A stretch of 64,000 nucleotides of DNA, taken from positions 124,001 to 188,000 of the forward strand of contig NZ_JAEKGC010000004.1 in assembly GCF_016405885.1 (NCBI RefSeq), read 5' to 3'. A model generated the notes under the pieces. It was not told the DNA's origin and searched no databases. It worked only from the letters and a program-made list of their open reading frames with translations. The stretch is from Arthrobacter sp. MSA 4-2 (GTDB lineage Bacteria > Actinomycetota > Actinomycetes > Actinomycetales > Micrococcaceae). Position numbers and translations under genes: made by a program. Position 1 is the stretch's first letter. Each line of letters opens with the position of its first letter. This document shows, piece by piece, positions 30,112 to 37,876 of this stretch.

Positions 30112-31197
30112 ATGGCTAAGCAGCACCGCTTCGACCCCCTCGCCGGGCGGCGGTCACCGGATGACCCCGAATTCGACCTCCTGCTGGCCGGCCAGGTCTT
30201 CTTCGACATCACCTTCACCGGGCTGGATCAGCTCCCGCGCCCCGGCACCGAGGTGTGGACCGACGGGATGGGCTCCAGCCCCGGCGGGATCGCCAACCAG
30301 GCCATCGCCGCGGCCCGCCTCGGCCTCCACACCACCCTCGCCGCCGCATTCTCCGACGACGGCTACGGACAGTTCAACTGGGACATCCTCAAGGACCAGG
30401 AGCACGTCGACCTCTCACGCTCCCAGGTCTTCAAGAACTGGCACTCCCCGGTGACCGTCTCCCTCTCGGTGGAGCGGGACCGCTCGCTGGTGACCCACGG
30501 GCACGCCCCGCCGCTGAGCGCCTCCGAACTCATCGGTGTCCCACCGAGCTGCCGGGCAGCCATCGTCAGCGTCGGCGGGGAGCTTGAGCCGTGGGCGGCT
30601 GCCGCGACGGCCAACGGCACCCGGCTCTACGGGGATGTGGGCTGGGATCCCCGCGGAGAATGGGCCCCGCAGGTCCTCGCCACGCTCGGCCACTTCTACG
30701 CGTTCATGCCCAACGACGTCGAAGCGATGGCGTACACGCGCACCGAGGACCCCTGGGCGGCCCTCTACGCGCTCGCCGACCATGTTCCGGTGGCCGTCGT
30801 CACCGTGGGGCAGCAGGGCGCCATGGCCATCGACTCCCTCACCGGCGAGGAGGAGTGGGTGCCCGCACTGCCGGTCACCGCCTACGATCCGACCGGCGCC
30901 GGTGACTGTTTCGGTGCGGCGTTCGTCATGGCCGACCTCGCCGGATTCTCCCTGGCGGACCGGCTGAGCTTCGCCAACCTGTGCGCGTCCCTGTCGGTGC
31001 AGGAGGTCGGCGGCTCCCTCGCGGCCCCCGGCTGGGGCGACATTGCCGACTGGTGGCACCGGACCAGTTCAAGCCGCGACGGCGTCCGCCGCCAGTGGGT
31101 GCGCCGCTACGGGTTCCTGGAGCACCTCGTCTCCGATGTGCCCGTGGAGGCGGTGCGCCGCGCGTCGGCGACCATCGCCCGGCATTCCGATGCCTGA
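30112..31197 (+). CDS. PfkB-family carbohydrate kinase
   Basis: 361 residues of the ribokinase superfamily. Signature 1 region MGSSPGGIANQAIAAARLGL (about 58-77), signature 2 YDPTGAGDCFGAAFVMADLAG (about 260-280) with the catalytic Asp in GAGD. It phosphorylates a sugar or nucleoside; the GH4 glycosidase next door suggests a sugar released from, or attached to, a glycoside (inference). The N-terminus DDPEFDLLLAGQVFFDITFTGL is a little longer than usual. It ends 37 nt before alr. Confidence 0.85.
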   Translation: MAKQHRFDPLAGRRSPDDPEFDLLLAGQVFFDITFTGLDQLPRPGTEVWTDGMGSSPGGIANQAIAAARLGLHTTLAAAFSDDGYGQFNWDILKDQEHVDLSRSQVFKNWHSPVTVSLSVERDRSLVTHGHAPPLSASELIGVPPSCRAAIVSVGGELEPWAAAATANGTRLYGDVGWDPRGEWAPQVLATLGHFYAFMPNDVEAMAYTRTEDPWAALYALADHVPVAVVTVGQQGAMAIDSLTGEEEWVPALPVTAYDPTGAGDCFGAAFVMADLAGFSLADRLSFANLCASLSVQEVGGSLAAPGWGDIADWWHRTSSSRDGVRRQWVRRYGFLEHLVSDVPVEAVRRASATIARHSDA

Positions 31198-31221
31198 GGG
31201 GGACCCTACCGGCGACGGTGG

Positions 31222-31234
31222 CAGAATAGGGCAA
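31222..31234 (+). promoter_or_regulatory. Leaderless promoter of alr
   Basis: -10 CAGAAT (31222-31227) then 7 nt to GTG 31235, the same geometry and hexamer as at coaA. No ribosome binding site at a usable distance. Confidence 0.5.
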
Positions 31235-32395
31235 GTGAGTTTTTCTTCCGCCCCCACCGAACGCACCGTTGAAGTTGACCTTGAGGCTATCCGGCACAAC
31301 CTCCGTCACCTGCTCGAGGTGGCCAGTCCGGCACGGGTCATGGCGGTCGTCAAAGCGGACGGATACGGCCACGGCGCGGTCGCCGTCGCGAAGGCGGCGC
31401 TTGAGGCAGGAGCCTCCTGGCTGGGCACGGCACACATCTCGGAGGCGCTGGACCTGAGGCGCGCAGGCCTTGACGCCCCGGTGCTGGCCTGGCTCCACAC
31501 CCCGGAGAGTGATTTCGAGGGAGGCGTCGAGCAAGGCATCGACATCGGGATTTCCGGCTGGGAACTCGACCACGTGGTGGCGGCGGCCCGCCGGCTCGAG
31601 CGGCCCGCACGCGTGCACCTGAAGATCGACACCGGGCTGGGCCGCAACGGCTGCCCCCCGGAGTTGTGGGAAGACCTGCTGGACCGGGCGCTCGAACACC
31701 AGGAGGAGGGCCTGCTGCGGGTGGTGGGGGTGTTCTCCCACCTCGCCGTCGCCGACGAACCGCACCGCCCCGAGACCGACGAGCAGCTGCGCCGCTTCCG
31801 GGACGCCGTGGCCGTCGCCGAGGACGCCGGCGCGGACCTCGAGGTGCGCCACCTGGCCAACACGCCGGGCACCCTCTCCCGCCCCGACTGCCACTTCGAC
31901 ATGGTGCGGGTGGGCCTGGGCATGTACGGGCTCTCACCCTTCTCCGACCAGAGCGCGGAGGACCTTGGCCTGCGCCCGGCCATGACCTTCGCCACCGTCG
32001 TCGCGGGCTGCAAGGAGGTCCCCGCCGGTCAGGGGGTCTCCTACGGGCTGTCCTACCGCACGGAGCGGCCCACCACGCTCGGCCTGATCCCCACCGGCTA
32101 CGGCGACGGCGTTCCGCGCATCGCCACCGGGGGACCGGTGCGCATCGACGGGCGCACCTATCCCGCCGTCGGCCGGATTGCGATGGACCAACTGGTCGTC
32201 GACTTCGGCACGCAGGGCCTGGTCGGTACCGAACGCAGCCCGCTGGGCCGCCGTGCGGTCCTCTTCGGGGGCGCCGGCGACCCGCCCGTCGAGGAATGGG
32301 CTGCCGCCTCCGGGACGATCAACTACGAAATCGTCACCCGCATCAGCGGCCGCGTTCCGCGGACCTACCTCAATGAGGATCCGGCCGGTGACTGA
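31235..32395 (+). CDS. alr: Alanine racemase
   Basis: 386 residues. PLP enzyme that makes D-alanine for peptidoglycan. The PLP lysine lies in VMAVVKADGYGHGAVAVAK; LKIDTGLGRNGC and VRVGLGMYGLSP line the cofactor pocket; the C-terminal domain has the catalytic Tyr in GVSYGLSYRTERP and IPTGYGDGVPR. GTG 31235 gives the normal family length; the frame is open 64 codons further, but that part overlaps the kinase gene and is not conserved. First gene of the alr-tsaE-tsaB-rimI-tsaD operon. Confidence 0.95.
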   Translation: MSFSSAPTERTVEVDLEAIRHNLRHLLEVASPARVMAVVKADGYGHGAVAVAKAALEAGASWLGTAHISEALDLRRAGLDAPVLAWLHTPESDFEGGVEQGIDIGISGWELDHVVAAARRLERPARVHLKIDTGLGRNGCPPELWEDLLDRALEHQEEGLLRVVGVFSHLAVADEPHRPETDEQLRRFRDAVAVAEDAGADLEVRHLANTPGTLSRPDCHFDMVRVGLGMYGLSPFSDQSAEDLGLRPAMTFATVVAGCKEVPAGQGVSYGLSYRTERPTTLGLIPTGYGDGVPRIATGGPVRIDGRTYPAVGRIAMDQLVVDFGTQGLVGTERSPLGRRAVLFGGAGDPPVEEWAAASGTINYEIVTRISGRVPRTYLNEDPAGD

Positions 32396-32933
32396 GCCGG
32401 CTCACCACTGGCTGCGCAGCCGGTTCGTCCATTCCGCCGCCGAGCTCCAGGCCGTGGCCAAGGATCTGGGGCCGGCGCTGCAGGGAGGGGACCTGCTGAT
32501 CCTCACCGGCGGGCTCGGTGCGGGAAAGACGACGTTCACCCAGGGCCTGGGCCGGGGCCTCGGGGTGCGCGGCACCGTGATTTCCCCCACCTTCATCCTG
32601 GTCCGCAATCACCCCTCCCTCACCGGCGGCCCGGGCCTGGTGCACGTCGACGCGTACCGGCTGGAAGGGACGGAGGAAGTCGACGACCTCGACCTTGAGG
32701 CCTCCCTCGACTCCAGCGTGACGGTCATCGAATGGGGGGCAGGGCGCGCCGAACACCTCTCCGACAGCCGGCTTGAGATCACCATCACCCGGCCCATCGG
32801 CGCCGGAGCCGCGGCGGGGGGCGCGGGGATCACCACCGACTTCAGCGACGACGTGGACGAAGAGCGGGAAGTGCGTGTCGCCGGCTTCGGCCCCCGCTGG
32901 TCGGCAGGGCCGCCTCCCGGGCTGCTCGACTAG
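32388..32933 (+). CDS. tsaE: tRNA t6A synthesis ATPase TsaE
   Basis: 181 residues. The small ATPase that supports TsaB-TsaD in making N6-threonylcarbamoyl-adenosine on tRNA. Walker A LTGGLGAGKTTFTQGL (about 36-51), SPTFILVRNHP (switch region) and HVDAYRLEGTEEVDDLDLE; VTVIEWGAGRAEHL follows. A C-terminal extension of about 35 residues is not conserved in E. coli. GTG 32388 has GAGG about 9 nt upstream and overlaps the alr end by 8 nt; ATG 32373 in the same frame has no ribosome binding site. Confidence 0.9.
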   Translation: MTEPAHHWLRSRFVHSAAELQAVAKDLGPALQGGDLLILTGGLGAGKTTFTQGLGRGLGVRGTVISPTFILVRNHPSLTGGPGLVHVDAYRLEGTEEVDDLDLEASLDSSVTVIEWGAGRAEHLSDSRLEITITRPIGAGAAAGGAGITTDFSDDVDEEREVRVAGFGPRWSAGPPPGLLD

Positions 32934-32942
32934 GCTGTTACG

Positions 32943-33614
32943 GTGCTTCTTCTTGCCCTGGACACCTCAGCCGCCGCCAGCGCCGCGCTCCTTGACGGGG
33001 ACACCGTCATCGGCCGGTTCGCGAGCGCCGACACGCGCTCCCACTCGGAGGTCCTCGCGCCCGCGGTCCAGAACCTGCTCCGCGATGCCCACGTGGCCGG
33101 CACGGATCTCGGAGCCATCGCCGCCGGAGTCGGTCCCGGACCGTTCACCGGCCTGCGGGCCGGCCTGGCCACCGCACGCACCCTCGCGTTCGTCTGGGGC
33201 GTGCCACTGCACGGGGTCATGAGCCTCGATGCCCTCGCCTTTGAGGCCGCTGGGGATCCTGCGGCCGAGGGCGAGTTCCTCGTCGCCACCGACGCCCGCC
33301 GGCACGAGGTGTACTGGGCCCGCTTCCGGGGCCCGGAGGCCCCGCACGGGCTTCCGGTCCTGGTCGACGGCCCGCACGTGGGCCCGGCGGCCCAGCTGCC
33401 GGAGCTTCCGGTCTTCGGCGCAGGGGCCGGGCTGTACCGGGAGGAGCTGAACGCCGTCGACGCCTTCTCCTCGGCACTGCCGCACGCTGCGGCGCTGGGC
33501 CGGACCGCCTCGGCACGGCTCGCCGCCGGCATGGCGCTGCTGGACACCACCCCGCTGTACCTGAGGGAATCCGACGCGAAGGTTCCCGGGGCCCGGAAGA
33601 AGGTCGGGTCATGA
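32943..33614 (+). CDS. tsaB: tRNA t6A synthesis protein TsaB
   Basis: 223 residues. Partner of TsaD; ASKHA fold with LLALDTSAAASAALLDGD, RSHSEVLAPAVQNLL and AAGVGPGPFTGLRAGLATARTLA. GTG start, 9 nt after tsaE. A -10-like TAGGCT that includes the tsaE stop codon lies 6 nt upstream, so a leaderless internal transcript is possible in addition to operon readthrough. It overlaps rimI by 4 nt. Confidence 0.92.
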   Translation: MLLLALDTSAAASAALLDGDTVIGRFASADTRSHSEVLAPAVQNLLRDAHVAGTDLGAIAAGVGPGPFTGLRAGLATARTLAFVWGVPLHGVMSLDALAFEAAGDPAAEGEFLVATDARRHEVYWARFRGPEAPHGLPVLVDGPHVGPAAQLPELPVFGAGAGLYREELNAVDAFSSALPHAAALGRTASARLAAGMALLDTTPLYLRESDAKVPGARKKVGS

Positions 33615-34186
33615 GCTTCAGCCTGCGGGACCTCGACTACGAGGACATCAAGACCGTCGGCGCTCTGGAGCAGGAGCTCTTCCCCGTCGACGCCTGGCCC
33701 CTGCAGATGTTCTACGAGGAGTTCTTCCGCCCCGACACCCGCCGCTACATCGTGGCCGAGGTTGACGGGGCGATCGTCGGCTATGCCGGGGTGATGATCA
33801 TCGACACCACGGCCGACATCCAGACCATCGCCGTCCTCCCGGACCACGAGGGCCGCGGCATCGGCACGGCTCTGCTGCACGAGCTGCTGGCCGAGGGCGC
33901 CCGGCGCGGCGCCCGGGAGGTCCTACTGGAGGTCCGCGCGGACAACCCCCGCGCCCAGCTGCTCTATACCCGCACCGGGTTCACGAAAATCTCGACCCGC
34001 CGCCGGTATTACCGCGACGGCGTCGACGCCTGGGTGATGCGACTGGAACTGCCGCCCGAAGGCGCCCCCGCGGACGCCGGCCCGGAATCCGGCCCGAAGG
34101 GCGGCGACGGCACCGAAAAGACCGACAAGAACGTCGTCGAACACACCGCCGAGAACAGCAGCGGCACCGAAGGAGACCGGCCATGA
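33611..34186 (+). CDS. rimI: Ribosomal-protein-S18-alanine N-acetyltransferase
   Basis: 191 residues. GNAT fold (about 1-150): [21 protein letters not shown], acetyl-CoA loop [22 protein letters not shown], and [29 protein letters not shown], which is the RimI signature. A charged, low-complexity tail of about 45 residues follows (after MRLELPPEG) and is not part of the fold. Known RimI acetylates ribosomal S18; the operon with tsaB and tsaD is common. ATG start in an ATGA overlap with tsaB. Confidence 0.88.
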   Translation: MSFSLRDLDYEDIKTVGALEQELFPVDAWPLQMFYEEFFRPDTRRYIVAEVDGAIVGYAGVMIIDTTADIQTIAVLPDHEGRGIGTALLHELLAEGARRGAREVLLEVRADNPRAQLLYTRTGFTKISTRRRYYRDGVDAWVMRLELPPEGAPADAGPESGPKGGDGTEKTDKNVVEHTAENSSGTEGDRP

Positions 34187-35259
34187 ACCGCAGCGCACCG
34201 CTGGTGCTCGGCATCGAATCCTCCTGCGACGAGACCGGCGTCGGCGTCGTCGCGGGCACCCGGCTGCTCGCCAATGTCGTCTCCTCCTCCATGGACGAAC
34301 ACGTGCGCTTCGGCGGGGTGATCCCCGAGATCGCCTCCCGCGCCCACCTCGACGCGTTCGTGCCCACCCTGCAGCAGGCCCTCACCGAGGCGGGGGTGGG
34401 CCTCGAGGACATCGACGCGATCGCCGTCACCACCGGGCCCGGACTGTCCGGGGCGCTCATGGTGGGGGTAGCCGCGGCCAAGGCGCTGGCCGTGGCCACC
34501 GGGAAGCCCCTCTACGCGGTGAACCACCTGGTGGCCCACGTGGGCGTCGGCATGCTCGGAGGCACGTTCGCCGACGGGATCCCCGCGGACCTGGGCGCGC
34601 TGCTCGTATCCGGCGGCCACACCGAAATCCTCAAGGTGGGAAGCATCGCCTCGGACGTGACGCTGCTGGGCTCGACCATCGACGACGCCGCCGGGGAGGC
34701 GTACGACAAGACGGCGCGCATCCTCGGCCTCGGCTACCCCGGCGGTCCGGCCATCGACCGCATCGCCGCGCAGGGCGACCCGCGGGCCTTCCGGTTCCCC
34801 CGCGGCCTGACCCAGCCCAAGTACATGGGAACCGCCGAGAAGCCCGGACCGCACCGCTACGACTGGTCCTTCAGCGGACTGAAGACGGCGGTGGCGCGCA
34901 GCGTCGAACAGTTCGAGGCCAACGGGGAGCCGGTCCCAGTGGCCGACATCGCCGCGTCCTTCCAGGAGGCGGTCGTCGACGTCATCACCGCCAAGGCCGC
35001 CCTGGCGTGCACGGAGAACGGCATCACCAGCCTGCTGCTGGGCGGGGGAGTGGCAGCGAACTCGCGCCTGCGCACCCTGACCGCCGAGCGGTGCGCCGCG
35101 GCGGGCATCGAGCTCACCGTGCCGCCGCCGTCGCTGTGTACCGACAACGGGGCGATGGTCGCCTCGCTGGGCGCGCAGATCGTCCTCAATGGCGGAACGC
35201 CCAGCGGCCTCTCCTTCGCCACGGACTCGGCGCTGCCGGTCTCGAGCATCCTCCTCTAG
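34183..35259 (+). CDS. tsaD: tRNA N6-adenosine threonylcarbamoyltransferase TsaD
   Basis: 358 residues. Catalytic subunit that transfers the threonylcarbamoyl group to A37 of ANN-decoding tRNAs. Family motifs: [49 protein letters not shown], metal ligands in [32 protein letters not shown] and [13 protein letters not shown] overlaps rimI by 4 nt. It converges on ptsI, with a short CCCGGCG/CGCCGGG hairpin between. Confidence 0.95.
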   Translation: MNRSAPLVLGIESSCDETGVGVVAGTRLLANVVSSSMDEHVRFGGVIPEIASRAHLDAFVPTLQQALTEAGVGLEDIDAIAVTTGPGLSGALMVGVAAAKALAVATGKPLYAVNHLVAHVGVGMLGGTFADGIPADLGALLVSGGHTEILKVGSIASDVTLLGSTIDDAAGEAYDKTARILGLGYPGGPAIDRIAAQGDPRAFRFPRGLTQPKYMGTAEKPGPHRYDWSFSGLKTAVARSVEQFEANGEPVPVADIAASFQEAVVDVITAKAALACTENGITSLLLGGGVAANSRLRTLTAERCAAAGIELTVPPPSLCTDNGAMVASLGAQIVLNGGTPSGLSFATDSALPVSSILL

Positions 35260-35262
35260 GAC

Positions 35263-35278
35263 CCCGGCGGGCGCCGGG
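35263..35278. terminator. Short hairpin between convergent tsaD and ptsI
   Basis: CCCGGCG and CGCCGGG are separated by only 2 nt, so a 6-bp stem with a 4-nt loop would form in practice. It lies in the 23-bp gap and may terminate either strand weakly. Confidence 0.45.
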
Positions 35279-35282
35279 AGGC

Positions 35283-36968
35283 TCAGAGGCCGAGGGACTC
35301 AAGGACGGGCAGCTCCGCGCGGACGCGTGCGCGGGCCTCCACCGCGCTGGGCGCCTTCACCGCGATCTCGGCAAGCTTGCGCGCCTCGTCGAGGCTGACG
35401 CTGTTCAGCACCGCCCCGACGCCGGCCAGCGCCCGGGGGGTCATTGACAGCGTGGAGACGCCCAGGCCGACGAGCACGACGGCGAGCGCGGGGTCGGCGG
35501 CGGCCTCCCCGCACACCCCCACGGGCTTGGCATTGCCCTCGGCGACCGAGCCCTCCACCGTGAGCCCGATCAGGCGCAGGACGGCCGGCTGCCAGGCGTT
35601 GTTCAGCGCCGCGAGGGAGCCGAGCTGCCGGTCGGCGGCCATGGCGTACTGGGTGAGGTCGTTGGTGCCGATGCTGGCGAACCCCACTTCGGTGAGGATC
35701 GATTCGCTCATCAGCGCGGCCGAGGGCACCTCGACCATCACCCCGGGCTTCTTCAGGCCCGCCTCGGTGGTCATTGCCGCGAAGTCGGCGGCCTCCTCGG
35801 CGGTGGAGATCATCGGCGCCATCACCCAGACCTCGGCGGAGGACTGGGCTTCGGCGTCGGCGATGGCCTTCAGCTGCCGTGCCAGCACGCCGGGGCTGGT
35901 GAGGTCCGTACGGTAGCCGCGGACGCCGAGGGCGGGGTTCGGCTCGGTGGTGTCGGTGAGGAAGGGAAGGGGCTTGTCCGCGCCGGCGTCGAGGGTCCGG
36001 ACCACGACCTTCTTGCCGGGGAACGCGTCGAACACCCCCTTGTAGGCCTCGACCTGCTCGTCGTGCGTCGGTTCGCTGTCCCGGCCCAGGAAACAGAATT
36101 CGGTACGAAGGAGGCCCACGCCCTGCGCCCGGGCCTCCGCCGCTCCGCGGGCGTCCTTGGCCCCTCCGACATTGGCCAGCAGCGGCACCTCGTGGCCGTC
36201 CGAGGTCCTGCCGGTGCCGTCGAATTCGGTGAGGGCCGCCGCGGCGGCGGCATAGGCCTCGGCCGCGGCTTCCTCCTCGGCGCCGGGGTCCACGCTGATG
36301 GTTCCGGCGGCGCCGTCGACGTAGACGCGTGCACCGGATTCGAGCTCGTCGACGCCCACCGCGGCGACCACGGCCGGCAGGCCCAGGGAGCGGGCGATGA
36401 TGGCGGTGTGGGACTGCGGTCCGCCGCCGGAGGTGACCAGGGCCAGGACCTTCTCGGGGTCGAGGGTGGCGGTGTCGGCGGGTGCGAGGTCCTCGGCGAT
36501 CAGGATGAACGGGGCCTCCGAGGAGGGGATGCCCGGCGCGGACAGCCCGCGCAGTTCGGCCACGATCCGGGCCCGGACATCGAGGACGTCGGTGGCGCGT
36601 TCGGCCATGTACCCGCCGAGGTTGTGGAGCATTTCGGCGACCGAGGCGCCGGCGTCCCAGGCCGCGCGCTCGGCGGAGCTGCCGGCATTGATGAGTTTGA
36701 CGGCGTTCTTGACAAGCATGGGGTCGGTGGCCATCATGGCGGTCGCCTCGAGCACGGCACGCGCGTCGCCGCTGGCCGTCTCCGAGCGCTGCTTCAACTC
36801 GGACTGGACGGCCTTCGTCGCCGACCGCAGGGCCGCTGCGGCATCCTCGGGGGTTACGCCCTCCCGGAGCCGCTCGCCGTTGGGGGGCTCGCTCACGGGC
36901 TTCGGCATCTGGCGGATGGTTCCGATGACCCGCCCCGGGCTGACGCCTACTCCTGAGAAATTCCGCAT
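35283..36968 (-). CDS. ptsI: Phosphotransferase system enzyme I
   Basis: 561 residues. Takes phosphate from phosphoenolpyruvate and passes it to HPr. Phospho-His187 in SGGGPQSHTAIIARSLGLP; PEP-binding LRTEFCFLGRDSEPTHDEQ, the Arg in VRTLDAGADKPLPF, EVPSAALMSESIL, FASIGTNDLTQYAMAADR, and the C-terminal Cys in VGVCGEAAADPALA. I start at ATG 36968, where the family begins with MRNFSGVGVSPG, with GAGG about 8 nt upstream. Divergent from the TetR-mtlA-mtlD block. No ptsH (HPr) gene is in the window. Confidence 0.95.
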   Translation of the reverse strand: MRNFSGVGVSPGRVIGTIRQMPKPVSEPPNGERLREGVTPEDAAAALRSATKAVQSELKQRSETASGDARAVLEATAMMATDPMLVKNAVKLINAGSSAERAAWDAGASVAEMLHNLGGYMAERATDVLDVRARIVAELRGLSAPGIPSSEAPFILIAEDLAPADTATLDPEKVLALVTSGGGPQSHTAIIARSLGLPAVVAAVGVDELESGARVYVDGAAGTISVDPGAEEEAAAEAYAAAAAALTEFDGTGRTSDGHEVPLLANVGGAKDARGAAEARAQGVGLLRTEFCFLGRDSEPTHDEQVEAYKGVFDAFPGKKVVVRTLDAGADKPLPFLTDTTEPNPALGVRGYRTDLTSPGVLARQLKAIADAEAQSSAEVWVMAPMISTAEEAADFAAMTTEAGLKKPGVMVEVPSAALMSESILTEVGFASIGTNDLTQYAMAADRQLGSLAALNNAWQPAVLRLIGLTVEGSVAEGNAKPVGVCGEAAADPALAVVLVGLGVSTLSMTPRALAGVGAVLNSVSLDEARKLAEIAVKAPSAVEARARVRAELPVLESLGL

Positions 36969-37040
36969 TGAACGTCCTCGTTTCCTTGCCGTGTGCGCAG
37001 AGACTTCCACCGTACCCGCCCGGGCCGGGGTGCGGCATCG

Positions 37041-37057
37041 AAGTGTGTGACCCACTT
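37041..37057. promoter_or_regulatory. Candidate operator between ptsI and the TetR gene
   Basis: A 17-bp imperfect palindrome, AAGTG-n-GT-n-AC-n-CACTT, lies 36 bp before the TetR start and 73 bp before the ptsI start. A TetR-family dimer is the natural candidate to bind it, controlling itself, mtlA-mtlD and perhaps ptsI. Confidence 0.5.
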
Positions 37058-37092
37058 CATATATCAGCGCTATAGGTGTTACGGTAGCAGGC

Positions 37093-37818
37093 ATGGATAC
37101 CGCTGGCGAGCCCGCGCCGAAGATCAGGCTGCTCAGGGCAGCCGCATCGCTGCTGGCCGAGTCCGGCGGGTCACCCGTATCAACGCGCCAGGTGACCCGG
37201 CTTGCCCGGGTCACCGCTCCCACCCTGTACCACCACTTTGGGGACAAGGAGGGCCTTTTTGACGCCGTCGTGGCCGAGGGTTTCACTGAATACCTCGAGG
37301 GGGAGCGCAATCTCCCCAGCTCGGGGCAGCCGGTGGAGGACCTGCGCCGTCATTGGGACAACCATGTGCAGTTCGGTCTCGACCATCCCCACCTGTACCT
37401 GGTCATGTTCGGCAATATCCGTCCGGAACGCCGGCCCTCGATGGTGGCCGAGGCCGAGGCATTCCTTGGAGAAGTCCTGAAGCGGGCGGCCGCAGCGGCC
37501 CGCCTGGTCGTGCCGCCTGCCGAGGCGGCCCGAAGCCTGCTCGCGGCGAACATCGGCGTGACCCTCATGCTGATCGCCGAGCCCGCCTCCAACCGCAGCC
37601 TCGAACTGTCAGTGATGACACGCGAGGCTGTCATCTCCGCCATCGCGACCGATTCCGACTCGGACCCGGTCATCGACACCGAGGGCACCCCTTCGGTGGT
37701 GGTCGCGGCCATTGCGCTGAATGCCGCGCTGCAGGCATCGCACCCCGACCAGCTCTCCAGCTCCGAGCTGAAGCTCTTCCTCGAGTGGCTCCAACGGATT
37801 TCCACCCGGACGGGCTGA
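37093..37818 (+). CDS. TetR-family regulator beside the mannitol PTS genes
   Basis: 241 residues. N-terminal helix-turn-helix: IRLLRAAASLLAESGGSPVSTRQVTRLARVTAPTLYHHFGDKEGLFDAVV (about 12-60), where the recognition-helix part APTLYHHFGDKEGL is typical TetR. The rest is a helical effector domain. A -10-like TACGGT lies 7 nt before ATG, suggesting a leaderless mRNA. It precedes mtlA on the same strand by 58 bp and is divergent from ptsI, so it probably controls sugar uptake; the effector is unknown. Confidence 0.85.
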   Translation: MDTAGEPAPKIRLLRAAASLLAESGGSPVSTRQVTRLARVTAPTLYHHFGDKEGLFDAVVAEGFTEYLEGERNLPSSGQPVEDLRRHWDNHVQFGLDHPHLYLVMFGNIRPERRPSMVAEAEAFLGEVLKRAAAAARLVVPPAEAARSLLAANIGVTLMLIAEPASNRSLELSVMTREAVISAIATDSDSDPVIDTEGTPSVVVAAIALNAALQASHPDQLSSSELKLFLEWLQRISTRTG

Positions 37819-37876
37819 CACGCAACCAATTTATCCATTCCCCGCACTGACGCAGGGACAACGGTTAGGAACGCAC

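Noticed and set aside
28686..30119. A 477-codon plus-strand open frame opposite the GH4 gene
   Set aside because: No motifs; the minus strand encodes a recognisable GH4 enzyme with a ribosome binding site.
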